A DNA stretch of 64,000 bases from Chryseolinea sp. (GTDB lineage Bacteria > Bacteroidota > Bacteroidia > Cytophagales > Cyclobacteriaceae): NCBI GenBank assembly GCA_025923195.1, contig JAICGJ010000001.1, forward strand, positions 1 to 64,000, read 5' to 3'. The notes under the pieces were generated by a model. That model did not search any database. It saw nothing but the letters and a program-made list of their open reading frames with translations, and was not told where the DNA came from. Within the stretch, counting starts at the first letter, position 1. Each line of letters starts with the position of its first letter. This document shows, one piece after another, positions 23,793 to 32,954 of the stretch. A program made the translations under genes and the position numbers.

Positions 23793-24839
23793 GTGAAAGA
23801 GCCTCCCAGTTTTGTTTTACTGTTTGATATTCTTTCAAGTCAGGGGTTATTTTTTTCTTTAAGCTTAGCCGGTATTGTATTCCTACTGTTTTTATCGGCT
23901 ATCATCTCCGCCTCGGAAGCTGCTTTTTTTTCATTTGGCTCCCGTCATCTGGACCGGTTTAGAAGCAGTTCCAATAGACGCAATCAATTGATTGCCGACT
24001 TGTTGGCAAGGCCGCGTCTCCTTCTTGTCTCATTTATTATACTTAACACTTTTGTAAACGTTAGCATCATCACCCTCTCAACTTCATTGGTATGGGATAT
24101 CGTCAGCACTATGAAGTTTAAAGTGGGAATTATTATGTTGGCACTCTCGCTTTGCGTTCTGGCTATTGCTGTCGTTGGCGAATTTATTCCCAGAATCTAT
24201 GGTGTAAAGCATAACATTCTCTTGGCGCAACGTACCTCCTACCTGTGGAAAGTCTGGATTGAAGTATTAAAGCCATTTTCCATTTTCATTATCAAAATGG
24301 GACACCTCGTCGAAAAACGGTTTGAAAAAAGTGGTCATCAATCAAAGGCGGATGAACTAAGCCATGTGCTGGAGCTAGCTGCTGAGAACACGCTTGAAGA
24401 AGGTGGCGACAGACTTTTTTTACAACGACTTTTAAACTTTGGAACTCTAACAGTGAAGGAAGTCATGCGCCGCAGACAAGAAATCTCCGCCATCAGGACG
24501 GAGATGAGTTTTCAGGAGTTGGTGAATTATATAAGCAAGACCGGCTTTGCAAGAATTCCTGTCTATCGAAAGGGCATCGATAACATCGTAGGAGTGCTAT
24601 ATCCAAAGGATTTGTTGCCGTTTATCGAGGAAAAAAATTATCCATGGCAAAATCTCATACGGCCTGGATTCTTTGTAAATGAGACAATCAAGATAAGTTC
24701 TCTTCTGAAGGATTTCCAGGAAAAACATGTTCACATGGCTATTGCAGTCAATGACGCGAGGTCTACAGTGGGATTGATAACACTCGAGGATATTGTACAG
24801 GAGATTATTGGCGATGTTAAAGAGATCGAAACGGGCTAA
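23793..24839 (+). CDS. gldE: Gliding-associated protein GldE, short form
   Basis: Membrane protein of the CNNM/HlyC family linked to gliding. Four hydrophobic segments (about 20-40, 74-95, 105-135, 150-170) make the CNNM domain, with SAIISASEAAFFS typical. Two CBS domains follow (about 230-345). The protein stops right after the second CBS (GLITLEDIVQEIIGD), at 348 residues, and lacks the CorC/HlyC C-terminal domain that normally follows. The space before gldD is only 89 nt, so the missing part is not nearby. Start is GTG at 23793. Adjacency to gldD supports the name. Confidence 0.82.
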   Translation: MKEPPSFVLLFDILSSQGLFFSLSLAGIVFLLFLSAIISASEAAFFSFGSRHLDRFRSSSNRRNQLIADLLARPRLLLVSFIILNTFVNVSIITLSTSLVWDIVSTMKFKVGIIMLALSLCVLAIAVVGEFIPRIYGVKHNILLAQRTSYLWKVWIEVLKPFSIFIIKMGHLVEKRFEKSGHQSKADELSHVLELAAENTLEEGGDRLFLQRLLNFGTLTVKEVMRRRQEISAIRTEMSFQELVNYISKTGFARIPVYRKGIDNIVGVLYPKDLLPFIEEKNYPWQNLIRPGFFVNETIKISSLLKDFQEKHVHMAIAVNDARSTVGLITLEDIVQEIIGDVKEIETG

Positions 24840-24928
24840 TGATTTAAAATTTATTAAGGAATTTAAGGACTTTTGATATTGTTACAATACAAGAATGGCC
24901 GCTTACATTTGCAATAACTGGAGGGGAA

Positions 24929-25540
24929 ATGCATTTAATCCGATCTGTACTAGAACGCTTTATTCTGAAAGTCTTAGCAGTGGTCCTCGCGTTGTCATGT
25001 GGTTTGCTCACTTCGTGCCAACAAGCGTATTCACCAAAACCACTGGGATATAATCGATTGAATCTGCCTCCTCCGGCGTATAGACCGCTGGCAGATTCCT
25101 TGCCTTACAACTTCGAGTATTCAGTACATGCGAAATTGTTAGACGATACTTCGGCAATCAGCGAACGCTTCTGGATCGAAATCTACTATCCTGACATTAA
25201 AGCAAACGTGCATATTACCTATAAAACCATCAGGAATGAGAAGCTACTAAAAGAATTCCTCGATGACGCGTATACACTTACATCCAAACATCAAATCAAA
25301 GCTTACGCCATTAATGAAGTAATTTCAAAGACCCCAAGTGGAAAAACAGCTGTAATTGCCGAACTGGAGGGAGAGGTACCCAGCCAGTTTCAGTTCACAA
25401 TGACTGATTCTTCCAGGAATTTTATGCGGGGGGCACTGTACTTCAACACAAAGGTTGCAAATGATTCCTTGTCGCCAGCAATTGAATATATGAAAGCCGA
25501 TATCATGCATATAATAAACACGCTGGAATGGAAAAACTAA
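24929..25540 (+). CDS. gldD: Gliding motility lipoprotein GldD
   Basis: Lipoprotein of 203 residues required for gliding and type IX-dependent surface functions in studied flavobacteria. The signal segment ends in the lipobox LLTSC. After it come [20 protein letters not shown] and, toward the end, [16 protein letters not shown], both recognisable GldD features. It follows gldE in the same direction. Its presence, with gldE, is the best argument that the host glides or has the type IX machinery. Confidence 0.88.
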   Translation: MHLIRSVLERFILKVLAVVLALSCGLLTSCQQAYSPKPLGYNRLNLPPPAYRPLADSLPYNFEYSVHAKLLDDTSAISERFWIEIYYPDIKANVHITYKTIRNEKLLKEFLDDAYTLTSKHQIKAYAINEVISKTPSGKTAVIAELEGEVPSQFQFTMTDSSRNFMRGALYFNTKVANDSLSPAIEYMKADIMHIINTLEWKN

Positions 25541-25581
25541 TGAGTTCCAACCCTATTTTGGTCCGTTCTGAATGAGTCGCT

Positions 25582-26490
25582 ATGAAAAAGTATATTCTCT
25601 TCAATCTTTGTTTGTTGACAATGGTTGCTGGTAGTTGCCAGCAACAAGGGTCTAAAAGTCAAAGGGCATACGAGCGCGAAAACTTTAAACGATACTGGTA
25701 TGCAGGAACGGCCGAGATTAACACTTACCAGCTTATCCAATCTAGATATGGGGAGCCGCGGCAGGGAAAGGCCGTATTGATCTTTGTGACAGAAGATTTC
25801 TCAAAGTCGAAGCAAGTGAAGCTTGATGACCCTTCCGAAGCAGGTAAGGACAAGGTGAGTGTATTAAAATTAAATGCCACTAAAAATTTTATTACCGGCA
25901 TTTATCCCTATTCCATGATGCAATCTGTATTTACACCTGTGAATCGCAATGAAGCACCTAACAGCCTGAAAACATCCATGTCATCTCAAGAATGGTGCGG
26001 ACATGTCTTCACACAACTGAACCTGCGCGGAAATCAATTCGATGTAAGTTCATTTTCCTATTTCGAACAGGAAAGCGACGACAGCTATTCTGTAAAGACA
26101 ACATTGTTGGAAGATGAGATCTGGAACATTATTAGGCTTGAGCATACCGCTTTGCCTACGGGCAATTTTGAAATAATCCCGGGTCTCTTTTTCACCCGAC
26201 TGAGTCATACTGATCTGAAACCCCAACCTGCTAGTGCCACCAAGTCAGAATCCGCTTCTGTCATTACGTACTCCGTAACCGTACATGATCAAAGCCGGTC
26301 GCTGTCTGTTCAGTTTGAAAAGGATTTTCCACATAAAATTCTAGGGTGGGAAGAAAAATTCATGGAGCGTGGTGTTCAACAAGTGACGAAAGCATCCCTT
26401 GATAAGACATTGGTCACAGATTACTGGACAAAAAATAAAAACGAATTTCAATATCTTCGAGATTCGCTTAATTTATCTACTACACATTAA
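25582..26490 (+). CDS. Lipoprotein of unknown function (Bacteroidota family)
   Basis: 302 residues with a lipoprotein signal peptide (MKKYILFNLCLLTMVAGSC; Cys at 19). The mature part contains YWYAGTAEINTYQLIQSRYG, a GKAVLIFVTEDFSKSKQVKL stretch and a C-terminal EKFMERGVQQ segment. I recall this kind of protein being labelled 'septum formation inhibitor Maf' in databases, but it has no Maf-type nucleotide-binding features, so that name is probably wrong. Function is unknown. It follows gldD by 41 nt and may share its transcript. Confidence 0.7.
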   Translation: MKKYILFNLCLLTMVAGSCQQQGSKSQRAYERENFKRYWYAGTAEINTYQLIQSRYGEPRQGKAVLIFVTEDFSKSKQVKLDDPSEAGKDKVSVLKLNATKNFITGIYPYSMMQSVFTPVNRNEAPNSLKTSMSSQEWCGHVFTQLNLRGNQFDVSSFSYFEQESDDSYSVKTTLLEDEIWNIIRLEHTALPTGNFEIIPGLFFTRLSHTDLKPQPASATKSESASVITYSVTVHDQSRSLSVQFEKDFPHKILGWEEKFMERGVQQVTKASLDKTLVTDYWTKNKNEFQYLRDSLNLSTTH

Positions 26491-26532
26491 GCTAATGTTT
26501 TCAATATTACTCATGACGTTAAATTGCCGCTT

Positions 26533-27891
26533 ATGATTAAAGAATATATATCAAGAAATCAGGATCGCTTTCTAAGTGAACTATTTGATTGGCTCAGGAT
26601 CCCCTCTATAAGCGCTGACAGTAATTACAAGCGCGACGTGAGATCAGCGGCGGAATTCCTAAGGGATAAGTTGACCGACGCAGGCGCAGACAGTGTTGAG
26701 ATTTGCGAAACAGAGGGAAATCCCATCGTGTATGCAGAAAAGGTGATTGATCCATCCCTGCCAACAGTTCTCGTCTACGGGCACTATGATGTACAGCCTC
26801 CTGATCCAGTTAACTTGTGGAATTCTCCTCCCTTTGAGCCCGTGATCAAAGATGGAAAAATCTATGCACGGGGCGCATGCGACGACAAAGGCCAGGCATA
26901 TATGCATGTGAAAGCCTTTGAAGCCATGAGCCAACTGAAGTTGTTGAACTGCAACTTGAAGTTTATGGTGGAAGGCGAGGAGGAAATCGGATCAGATAAC
27001 CTTGGGATCTTTGTCGCTAAGAACAAAGATAAATTGAGAGCTGATGTTATTTTGATCTCGGATACCGGAATGATATCACTCGAAAATCCGTCCATCACCA
27101 CTGGTCTTCGGGGCTTGAGTTACGTTGAAGTGGAGGTCACAGGCCCAAACAGGGATCTTCATTCTGGTGTATATGGCGGGGCTGTTGCGAACCCTGTTAA
27201 TGCGCTCTGCCAGATGATCGCATCCTTTCATGATGAAAATGGCCGTGTTACAATTCCAGGCTTTTACGACAAAGTTGAAGAACTCACTGCCTCGGAGCGC
27301 GCAGCAATCAATAAGGCTCCTTTTGATATCAATGCATACAAGCGCGAATTGGGCATTAAGGAATTAAAGGGCGAAAAAGATTTTTCGACACTCGAGCGAA
27401 CTGGCATAAGACCGACCCTTGATGTCAATGGAATCTGGGGTGGCTACACAGGAGAAGGAGCGAAGACCGTATTGCCTGCAAAAGCCTTCGCCAAGATTTC
27501 TATGCGCTTGGTACCAAATCAGGTCAGCACAGAAATTACAGCGTTGTTCACAAAACACTTCCTTTCCATTATACCGCCCTACGTGACGGCAAGAGTAACT
27601 CCGCTTCACGGCGGAGAGCCGGCCGTTACATCCACTGATTCGGCAGCCTATAAAGCGGCAAGCAAGGCGTTCGAAGAAATATTTGGCAAGACACCCATTC
27701 CCATGCGCGATGGAGGAAGCATACCTATCGTTGCTTTATTCAAAAAGGAACTGGGGCTTGACACCGTACTAATGGGTTTTGGATTTGATACAGACGCCAT
27801 TCATTCACCCAACGAACATTTTGGAGTGAAGAATTTTTTCCTTGGGATCGAGACCATCGTCGCCTTTTACAAACACTTCGGAAAGAAGTAA
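26533..27891 (+). CDS. M20-family dipeptidase
   Basis: Zinc dipeptidase/carboxypeptidase of 452 residues in the PepD/CNDP-like branch of M20. The first metal ligand and neighbouring catalytic Asp are H84 and D86 in VYGHYDVQPP; the bridging region is GACDDKG at 115-120; the general base lies in EGEEEIGS (about 148-154). A dimerisation 'lid' domain is inserted in the middle. ATG at 26533 is used in place of an upstream TTG. No signal peptide, so cytoplasmic. It ends 5 nt from a convergent radical SAM gene. Confidence 0.92.
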   Translation: MIKEYISRNQDRFLSELFDWLRIPSISADSNYKRDVRSAAEFLRDKLTDAGADSVEICETEGNPIVYAEKVIDPSLPTVLVYGHYDVQPPDPVNLWNSPPFEPVIKDGKIYARGACDDKGQAYMHVKAFEAMSQLKLLNCNLKFMVEGEEEIGSDNLGIFVAKNKDKLRADVILISDTGMISLENPSITTGLRGLSYVEVEVTGPNRDLHSGVYGGAVANPVNALCQMIASFHDENGRVTIPGFYDKVEELTASERAAINKAPFDINAYKRELGIKELKGEKDFSTLERTGIRPTLDVNGIWGGYTGEGAKTVLPAKAFAKISMRLVPNQVSTEITALFTKHFLSIIPPYVTARVTPLHGGEPAVTSTDSAAYKAASKAFEEIFGKTPIPMRDGGSIPIVALFKKELGLDTVLMGFGFDTDAIHSPNEHFGVKNFFLGIETIVAFYKHFGKK

Positions 27892-27896
27892 ACTGT

Positions 27897-28958
27897 TCAA
27901 AACAAGTTCAGATTTCCACCCCTTCTGAATTTTGTCAGGTCTAGCGGCGGCATGGAACGTCCTTGGAAATATTTTTTCTTTGATGACTGAAAAAGTTGTT
28001 GAACTGCTTCCGCATAGTTGCCTTCTCCTGTCATACGACGCCCAAAAATTGAATCGTTTACATGACCGCCGTGAACAGCGCAAATCTGATTCCAGACCTT
28101 TTCAAAACGGTCGGGGAAATTCTTTCGGAGCCAATCCTCAAAAATTTTTCCGATGGCACCATTTAGACGTACAATTGTCATTCCTGCACCCATCGCGCCG
28201 TGGTCGGAAGCCGCCTTGAGAATATTGGGGATTTCGTGGTGGTTCAATCCTGGAATTACGGGTGCGTTCATTATTCCGATCGGAATGCCCGCGTTCGCTA
28301 AAGCCTCGACTGTAAGCAACCTTTTCTTGGCACTTGCTGTTCGAGGCTCCATCACCCTTCTCAAATCCTCATTCAACGTAGTGATCGATATATGGACATG
28401 TATGAGATTTTCCTTTGCAAGGTCACTTAAAATATCAAGATCGCGGGTTATCAGGCTGTTCTTTGATATCATCCCAACGGGGTGCCTATACTTTAAAAAT
28501 ATCATAAGCAACTTACGCGTAATCTCAAACTTCCTTTCCAAGGGCTGATAACAATCCGTGTTGCCTGATACCATTATAGGGGCGGCATGCCATTCAGGAT
28601 GGAGCAAAAATTTTTCTAACAAGTCAGGAGCGTTCTGTTTCACGATGATCTTGCTCTCAAAATCCAGCCCCGCACTAAAACCCCAATACTCATGAGTGTT
28701 GCGTGCATAACAGTAGATGCAGCCATGCTCACAGCCCTGATAAGGATTTATAGAATACATTCCGTGCAGATCAGGGCTTTCTATTTTATTAACAATTTTT
28801 TTTGCACTCTCATAAAACACCTGAGTAGTAGGCGACGACAATAGTGGCTCATCAAGGCCTTCAATATGATCAGTTACGTATTCAGCCTTTAAGAATTTGT
28901 TTCCCGTCTTGATCTGGGCGCCCCTGCCTTTCAAATAATCTTCCTGCTCTTCATTCAT
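27897..28958 (-). CDS. PA0069/Rv2578c-type radical SAM protein
   Basis: 353-residue radical SAM enzyme. C76, C80 and C83 (CEHGCIYC) ligate the 4Fe-4S cluster with the standard C-x3-C-x2-C pattern. The region around NPYQGCEHGC and later PVIPGLNHHEI follow the PA0069 family, whose reaction is unknown; it resembles spore photoproduct lyase in the core but there is no reason to claim that activity here. A short N-terminal extension (LKGRGAQIKTGN) precedes the core. Divergent from the PLP enzyme gene, 103 nt away. Confidence 0.85.
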   Translation of the reverse strand: MNEEQEDYLKGRGAQIKTGNKFLKAEYVTDHIEGLDEPLLSSPTTQVFYESAKKIVNKIESPDLHGMYSINPYQGCEHGCIYCYARNTHEYWGFSAGLDFESKIIVKQNAPDLLEKFLLHPEWHAAPIMVSGNTDCYQPLERKFEITRKLLMIFLKYRHPVGMISKNSLITRDLDILSDLAKENLIHVHISITTLNEDLRRVMEPRTASAKKRLLTVEALANAGIPIGIMNAPVIPGLNHHEIPNILKAASDHGAMGAGMTIVRLNGAIGKIFEDWLRKNFPDRFEKVWNQICAVHGGHVNDSIFGRRMTGEGNYAEAVQQLFQSSKKKYFQGRSMPPLDLTKFRRGGNLNLF

Positions 28959-29061
28959 ACACCTAATTATTTTAGTGATTATACTAACAATATTAGTAGT
29001 TCTTGATAGCCAAATCCAATGTTTTTCAAGAATTTTTAAGATTAAATTTCAGAAAATAATC

Positions 29062-29940
29062 ATGCTCAAATACGAACAAACGCCTATTCAAGAGGTTTTG
29101 GACCATCAGACGGAAAAGGCAGGTGTCCACTTGCTGGTAAAAAGGGAGGATTTGAACCATCCCTTGGTATCGGGCAATAAGTGGTGGAAATTAAAATACA
29201 ATCTGGAAGAAGCCGTGCGCAAAAATTCAAAGGTATTACTCACTTACGGTGGTGCGTTTTCAAATCACATATTTGCAACGGCAGCAGCAGCTTCAGAGCT
29301 TGGGCTCAAAAGCATTGGTATCATACGTGGCGAGCAAAAGCTGCCACTTAATCCGGTGCTGGCCTTTGCATTATCCAGAGGTATGGAATTACACTATGTA
29401 TCACGAAGTGCCTACCGGACAAAATCCGAGACAGATAATTATCTTGAACGATTTGAGAATTTTTACTGGATTCCTGAAGGGGGCAGCAATTTGCTGGCTG
29501 TTAAGGGCGTCATGGAATTTGCAGCAGCAATTAGCATTCCATACGACTACCTTTGTTGTCCGGTCGGTACGGGAGGCACGTTGAGTGGTTTTGTAGAAGG
29601 AGCGGCAGCCGACAAAAAAATTATCGGGTTTGCCGTACTGAAAGGGGCGGAATTCCTTGACGAGGAAATTCACAAGTTAAGCAAGAAGAGCAGGAACTCG
29701 TCAAGTTGGCGGATTGTTCATGATTATCACTTTGGAGGCTATGCAAAAAGTGACCTTAAACTTGGCCGGTTTATGGAAGAATTTACAACGGCTCACGTCA
29801 TTCCCCTGGATCCTATCTATACTGGCAAAATGATGGCAGGGATTTACGATCTGTTGTCAAAAGGATTTTTTGCACGCGGTTCAACAATACTTGCCATACA
29901 TACCGGTGGCCTACAGACCAATCGTTACATCAATTGTTGA
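29062..29940 (+). CDS. PLP-dependent ACC deaminase/D-cysteine desulfhydrase family enzyme
   Basis: 292-residue pyridoxal-phosphate fold type II enzyme. KREDLNHPLVSGNKWWKLKYN contains the Lys for the PLP Schiff base in GNKWWKLKY; SNHIFATAAA binds substrate; the GTGGTLSG loop holds the phosphate. Family members open 1-aminocyclopropane-1-carboxylate or eliminate sulfide from D-cysteine. The ATG at 29062 is preferred over the more upstream ATT-based open frame, since the family starts near KYEQTPIQE. Substrate undecided. Confidence 0.85.
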   Translation: MLKYEQTPIQEVLDHQTEKAGVHLLVKREDLNHPLVSGNKWWKLKYNLEEAVRKNSKVLLTYGGAFSNHIFATAAAASELGLKSIGIIRGEQKLPLNPVLAFALSRGMELHYVSRSAYRTKSETDNYLERFENFYWIPEGGSNLLAVKGVMEFAAAISIPYDYLCCPVGTGGTLSGFVEGAAADKKIIGFAVLKGAEFLDEEIHKLSKKSRNSSSWRIVHDYHFGGYAKSDLKLGRFMEEFTTAHVIPLDPIYTGKMMAGIYDLLSKGFFARGSTILAIHTGGLQTNRYINC

Positions 29941-30016
29941 GTAGCTTAATAAATAAGTATCCTCAGTTTTCCCGACAACGATTGACCAAAAATCATTGCC
30001 TCTCCAGGAGGTTTTC

Positions 30017-30616
30017 TCAAGTTTGCACAGCATTACTTTTTTCCCGAAGTTCAAATTCCTGAAAGACTTCCCAAACTGAACCAGAATGTTTAAGGAGCGC
30101 TATTTTATCCGCAAGAAAATTTGCCTGATATTCTTTTCCAACGAATTCTTCCAATGCCCTTTGATAGTTGGGTTTTTTCAGGTCACGGAAAGCAAGCGTT
30201 AGGTGCGGATGGAATGGCAGGTCTTTATATTTTGCATTAAACAAATTTAGCCGTCTTTTAAAGTATCGCTCCAGATTCTTTTGTAGCCTTTCCAATTCAG
30301 GGGTGATCTCGACGTTGATAAAAATGACACGTGGGGGAAAGGACGAAAATCCATTCAATTTGATCCGGACTGCCGCATTTTTTTCAGCAAATGCCTTCAA
30401 GTGGTTCGCCAGATCCTGCTCGTCCTTTTCCACCCATTTGAACGGCATATGCAGCGTTATATGAGGCGGAGAATTTAACGAAGCCTTGCTATTATATTTT
30501 GTTTTAAAATACACCTTCTGATTAAAGGCCTCCTCATATATGGGTGATGGTGGCACAATAGCAACAAAATAAAGCCTTTCAACTATTGCTTTTTGCGATG
30601 CCCTTGCCCCCTTCAT
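30017..30616 (-). CDS. 2'-5' RNA ligase/2H phosphoesterase family protein
   Basis: 199-residue protein with the two HxT motifs of the 2H phosphoesterase fold: HITLHMPFKW at about 52-61 and HPHLTLAF at about 140-147. These histidines cut or join 2'-5' and cyclic phosphates. It is close to the LigT/YjcG-like proteins; the physiological RNA is unknown. It ends 76 nt from the PLP enzyme gene, convergent. Confidence 0.85.
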   Translation of the reverse strand: MKGARASQKAIVERLYFVAIVPPSPIYEEAFNQKVYFKTKYNSKASLNSPPHITLHMPFKWVEKDEQDLANHLKAFAEKNAAVRIKLNGFSSFPPRVIFINVEITPELERLQKNLERYFKRRLNLFNAKYKDLPFHPHLTLAFRDLKKPNYQRALEEFVGKEYQANFLADKIALLKHSGSVWEVFQEFELREKSNAVQT

Positions 30617-30691
30617 ATTGCAATAAATACACGGCTAACCCCAAATCCAACAGCTATTACATTTATGTTTATGCTATCATCGCCTAAATTT

Positions 30692-30723
30692 TTGCATCCT
30701 TTCATTTTATCGTTTTATATTTT
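30692..30723 (+). promoter_or_regulatory. Candidate Bacteroidota promoter for fumC
   Basis: TTG at 30692-30694, then 21 nt, then TATATTTT at 30716-30723, one mismatch from TAnnTTTG. Spacing and distance (20 nt) to the fumC ATG at 30744 fit the primary-sigma pattern of Bacteroidota. Confidence 0.5.
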
Positions 30724-30743
30724 TACGAACAAATCTAATAATC

Positions 30744-32141
30744 ATGAGCTATCGCATAGAAAGAGACACCATCGGTGAAGTGCAGGTACCAGCCGACAGA
30801 TATTGGGGGGCGCAGACGGAAAGATCAAGAAACAATTTCAAGATCGGACCTGAAGCAAGCATGCCAAAAGAAATTATCTACGCATTTGCGTACCTGAAAA
30901 AAGCTGCAGCACAAGCAAACCACGAGTTGGGAGTCTTAACAGAACAAAAGAAAAAGCTAATTGAACAAATATGCGATGAGATTCTGGCAGGCAAACTTGA
31001 CGAAGAGTTTCCTCTCGTTATCTGGCAAACCGGTTCGGGCACGCAAAGCAATATGAACGTCAACGAGGTCATTGCCTATCGGGCGCACGTGCTGCAAGGA
31101 GGCAAACTTGACGATGAAAAAAAAATCCTGCATCCGAATGACGACGTCAACAAATCACAATCCTCAAATGACACCTTTCCAACCGCTATGCACATCGCTG
31201 CATACAAGCAGGTGGTTGAAATTACATTGCCTGGGATTGATAAACTTCGCCAGACCCTTGCAGCAAAATCTGCTGCTTATAAGAATATTGTCAAGACCGG
31301 CAGAACCCATTTTATGGACGCAACTCCACTTACTCTCGGGCAGGCTTTTTCTGGATTCGTTCATCAACTTGATCAAAGTATCCGGGCCATTAAAAATGCG
31401 CTGGATGTCGTACGAGAATTAGCGCTCGGAGGCACGGCGGTCGGCACAGGACTGAATGCACCAAAAGGATATGATGTGCTCGTCGCCAAAAAAATTGCTG
31501 ATCTGACGGGATACCCTTTTATCACTGCACCTAATAAATTTGAGGCACTCTCTGCTCATGACGCCATGGTTGAACTTTCTGGTGCGTTAAAAAGGACGGC
31601 AGTCTCACTGATGAAAATTGGTAACGATATTAGGATGCTAAGTTCTGGTCCGAGATGTGGTATCGGCGAAATTATCATTCCTGATAATGAACCTGGATCT
31701 TCTATTATGCCGGGCAAAGTTAACCCCACCCAGCCCGAGGCTCTCACCATGGTATGTGCGCAAGTAATGGGTAATGATATTGCTGTTTCTATTGGAGGGG
31801 CTACTGGACATTTCGAACTAAATGTCTTCAAGCCGCTAATCGCCAGCAACGTATTACAGTCGGCACGACTGCTAGGCGATGCATGTACATCGTTTAACGA
31901 TAAGTGCGCTTTAGGCATTGAGCCGAATCATGAAGTAATTAAAAAGCATTTGGAGAATTCGCTCATGCTGGTTACGGCACTGAATACACATATAGGTTAT
32001 GAACAGGCAGCTAAGATTGCAAAGACCGCGCACAAGGATAACAAAACGTTGCGCGAAGTAGCGGTGGGGCTGGGAATAGTAACCGCCGAACAGTTCGACG
32101 CTTGGGTCAGACCCGAAAAGATGGTGGGGAATATGGACTAG
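30744..32141 (+). CDS. fumC: Class II fumarate hydratase
   Basis: Interconverts fumarate and malate in the TCA cycle, iron-independent homotetramer. 465 residues with [16 protein letters not shown] in the middle, and the signature [11 protein letters not shown] near 317-327. N-terminal [12 protein letters not shown] is also typical. No other TCA gene is adjacent. A promoter-like sequence lies directly upstream. Confidence 0.96.
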   Translation: MSYRIERDTIGEVQVPADRYWGAQTERSRNNFKIGPEASMPKEIIYAFAYLKKAAAQANHELGVLTEQKKKLIEQICDEILAGKLDEEFPLVIWQTGSGTQSNMNVNEVIAYRAHVLQGGKLDDEKKILHPNDDVNKSQSSNDTFPTAMHIAAYKQVVEITLPGIDKLRQTLAAKSAAYKNIVKTGRTHFMDATPLTLGQAFSGFVHQLDQSIRAIKNALDVVRELALGGTAVGTGLNAPKGYDVLVAKKIADLTGYPFITAPNKFEALSAHDAMVELSGALKRTAVSLMKIGNDIRMLSSGPRCGIGEIIIPDNEPGSSIMPGKVNPTQPEALTMVCAQVMGNDIAVSIGGATGHFELNVFKPLIASNVLQSARLLGDACTSFNDKCALGIEPNHEVIKKHLENSLMLVTALNTHIGYEQAAKIAKTAHKDNKTLREVAVGLGIVTAEQFDAWVRPEKMVGNMD

Positions 32142-32195
32142 TTGAGCATATTAATAAAATTTGTACCTTTAATTCAAATTTTTTAACCTAACAGA

Positions 32196-32831
32196 ATGAA
32201 AAAGAGTATCATAGCATTCTTCTGCCTTGCGTTGATCCTTACAGCCACGCAAAGCTTTGCTCAGCTTTCCAAGAAAGAAAAGAAAGAGTGGAAGAAAAAA
32301 GCCAAAGAGTACGCGAAAAATCCCGCTAACTTAAAGCAGTTTACCGACGACAAGCAGGCGGCAGACAACACAGTCACAACGTTGAATCAAAAAGTCTCCC
32401 AATTACAATCCTCAATGAGTGAAAAGGATTCAAAAATCGCTAGCCTTGAAGATCAGCTTACAGAATTGCGTGGTCAGCTTACGTCAGCAAATGCTGAACT
32501 AACTGCGCTCAAGGAAAACCCTTCCAACTCAATGGACTTCTCGAAAGGCGTGGTATTCAAGGTTCAAATTGGTGCATTTAAGAATAAGAACCTGGCAAAA
32601 TACTTTGAAAACAATCCCAATTTTGGGGGCGAAGCTAAGGACAATGAGCCTCAAAAACTTACCATCGGCGTGTTCCGCGATTATTGGGAAGCCGATACAT
32701 TTAAAAAATATATGCGTGAAATGGGAGTAAAGGATGCATGGATCGTCCCATATCAAGATGGACAACGCGTAGAAATCAAAGACGTGCTTGAAGGGGTTGT
32801 TGCCGATAAACCTGATTCCAGCTCAAAATAA
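32196..32831 (+). CDS. Secreted coiled-coil protein with SPOR-like C-terminal domain
   Basis: 211 residues: signal peptide (MKKSIIAFFCLALILTATQSFAQ), a Lys/Glu-rich segment (about 25-45), a coiled coil (about 60-105, SQLQSSMSEKDSKIASLEDQ) and a C-terminal domain with VVFKVQIGAFKNKN, typical of SPOR-like folds that bind peptidoglycan. Databases often give such Bacteroidota proteins the name 'Ezrin/radixin/moesin family', which reflects only the coiled coil. Likely periplasmic, role unknown. Followed by a clear terminator. Confidence 0.78.
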   Translation: MKKSIIAFFCLALILTATQSFAQLSKKEKKEWKKKAKEYAKNPANLKQFTDDKQAADNTVTTLNQKVSQLQSSMSEKDSKIASLEDQLTELRGQLTSANAELTALKENPSNSMDFSKGVVFKVQIGAFKNKNLAKYFENNPNFGGEAKDNEPQKLTIGVFRDYWEADTFKKYMREMGVKDAWIVPYQDGQRVEIKDVLEGVVADKPDSSSK

Positions 32832-32854
32832 CTTTTATAGAGAAACATAGGATC

Positions 32855-32890
32855 AAAGCAGTTGCTTACGCACCTGCTTTCTTTTTTTAT
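32855..32890 (+). terminator. Rho-independent terminator after the SPOR-like gene
   Basis: AAAGCAG (32855-32861) pairs with CTGCTTT (32874-32880), with inner TGC/GCA pairs after one mismatch, followed by a T run CTTTTTTT. It lies 23 nt after the stop codon at 32831. Confidence 0.85.
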
Positions 32891-32954
32891 ATGTGGCACG
32901 CGGGTTGTAAGGAAAATATATTTTCTAAAATGAATACTTGGCTATTTTTATCGG

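Noticed and set aside
28982-28998. TACTAA-N5-TTAGTA inverted repeat between divergent genes
   Set aside because: Six-base arms in an A/T-rich region are easily due to chance, so it is not called as an operator.
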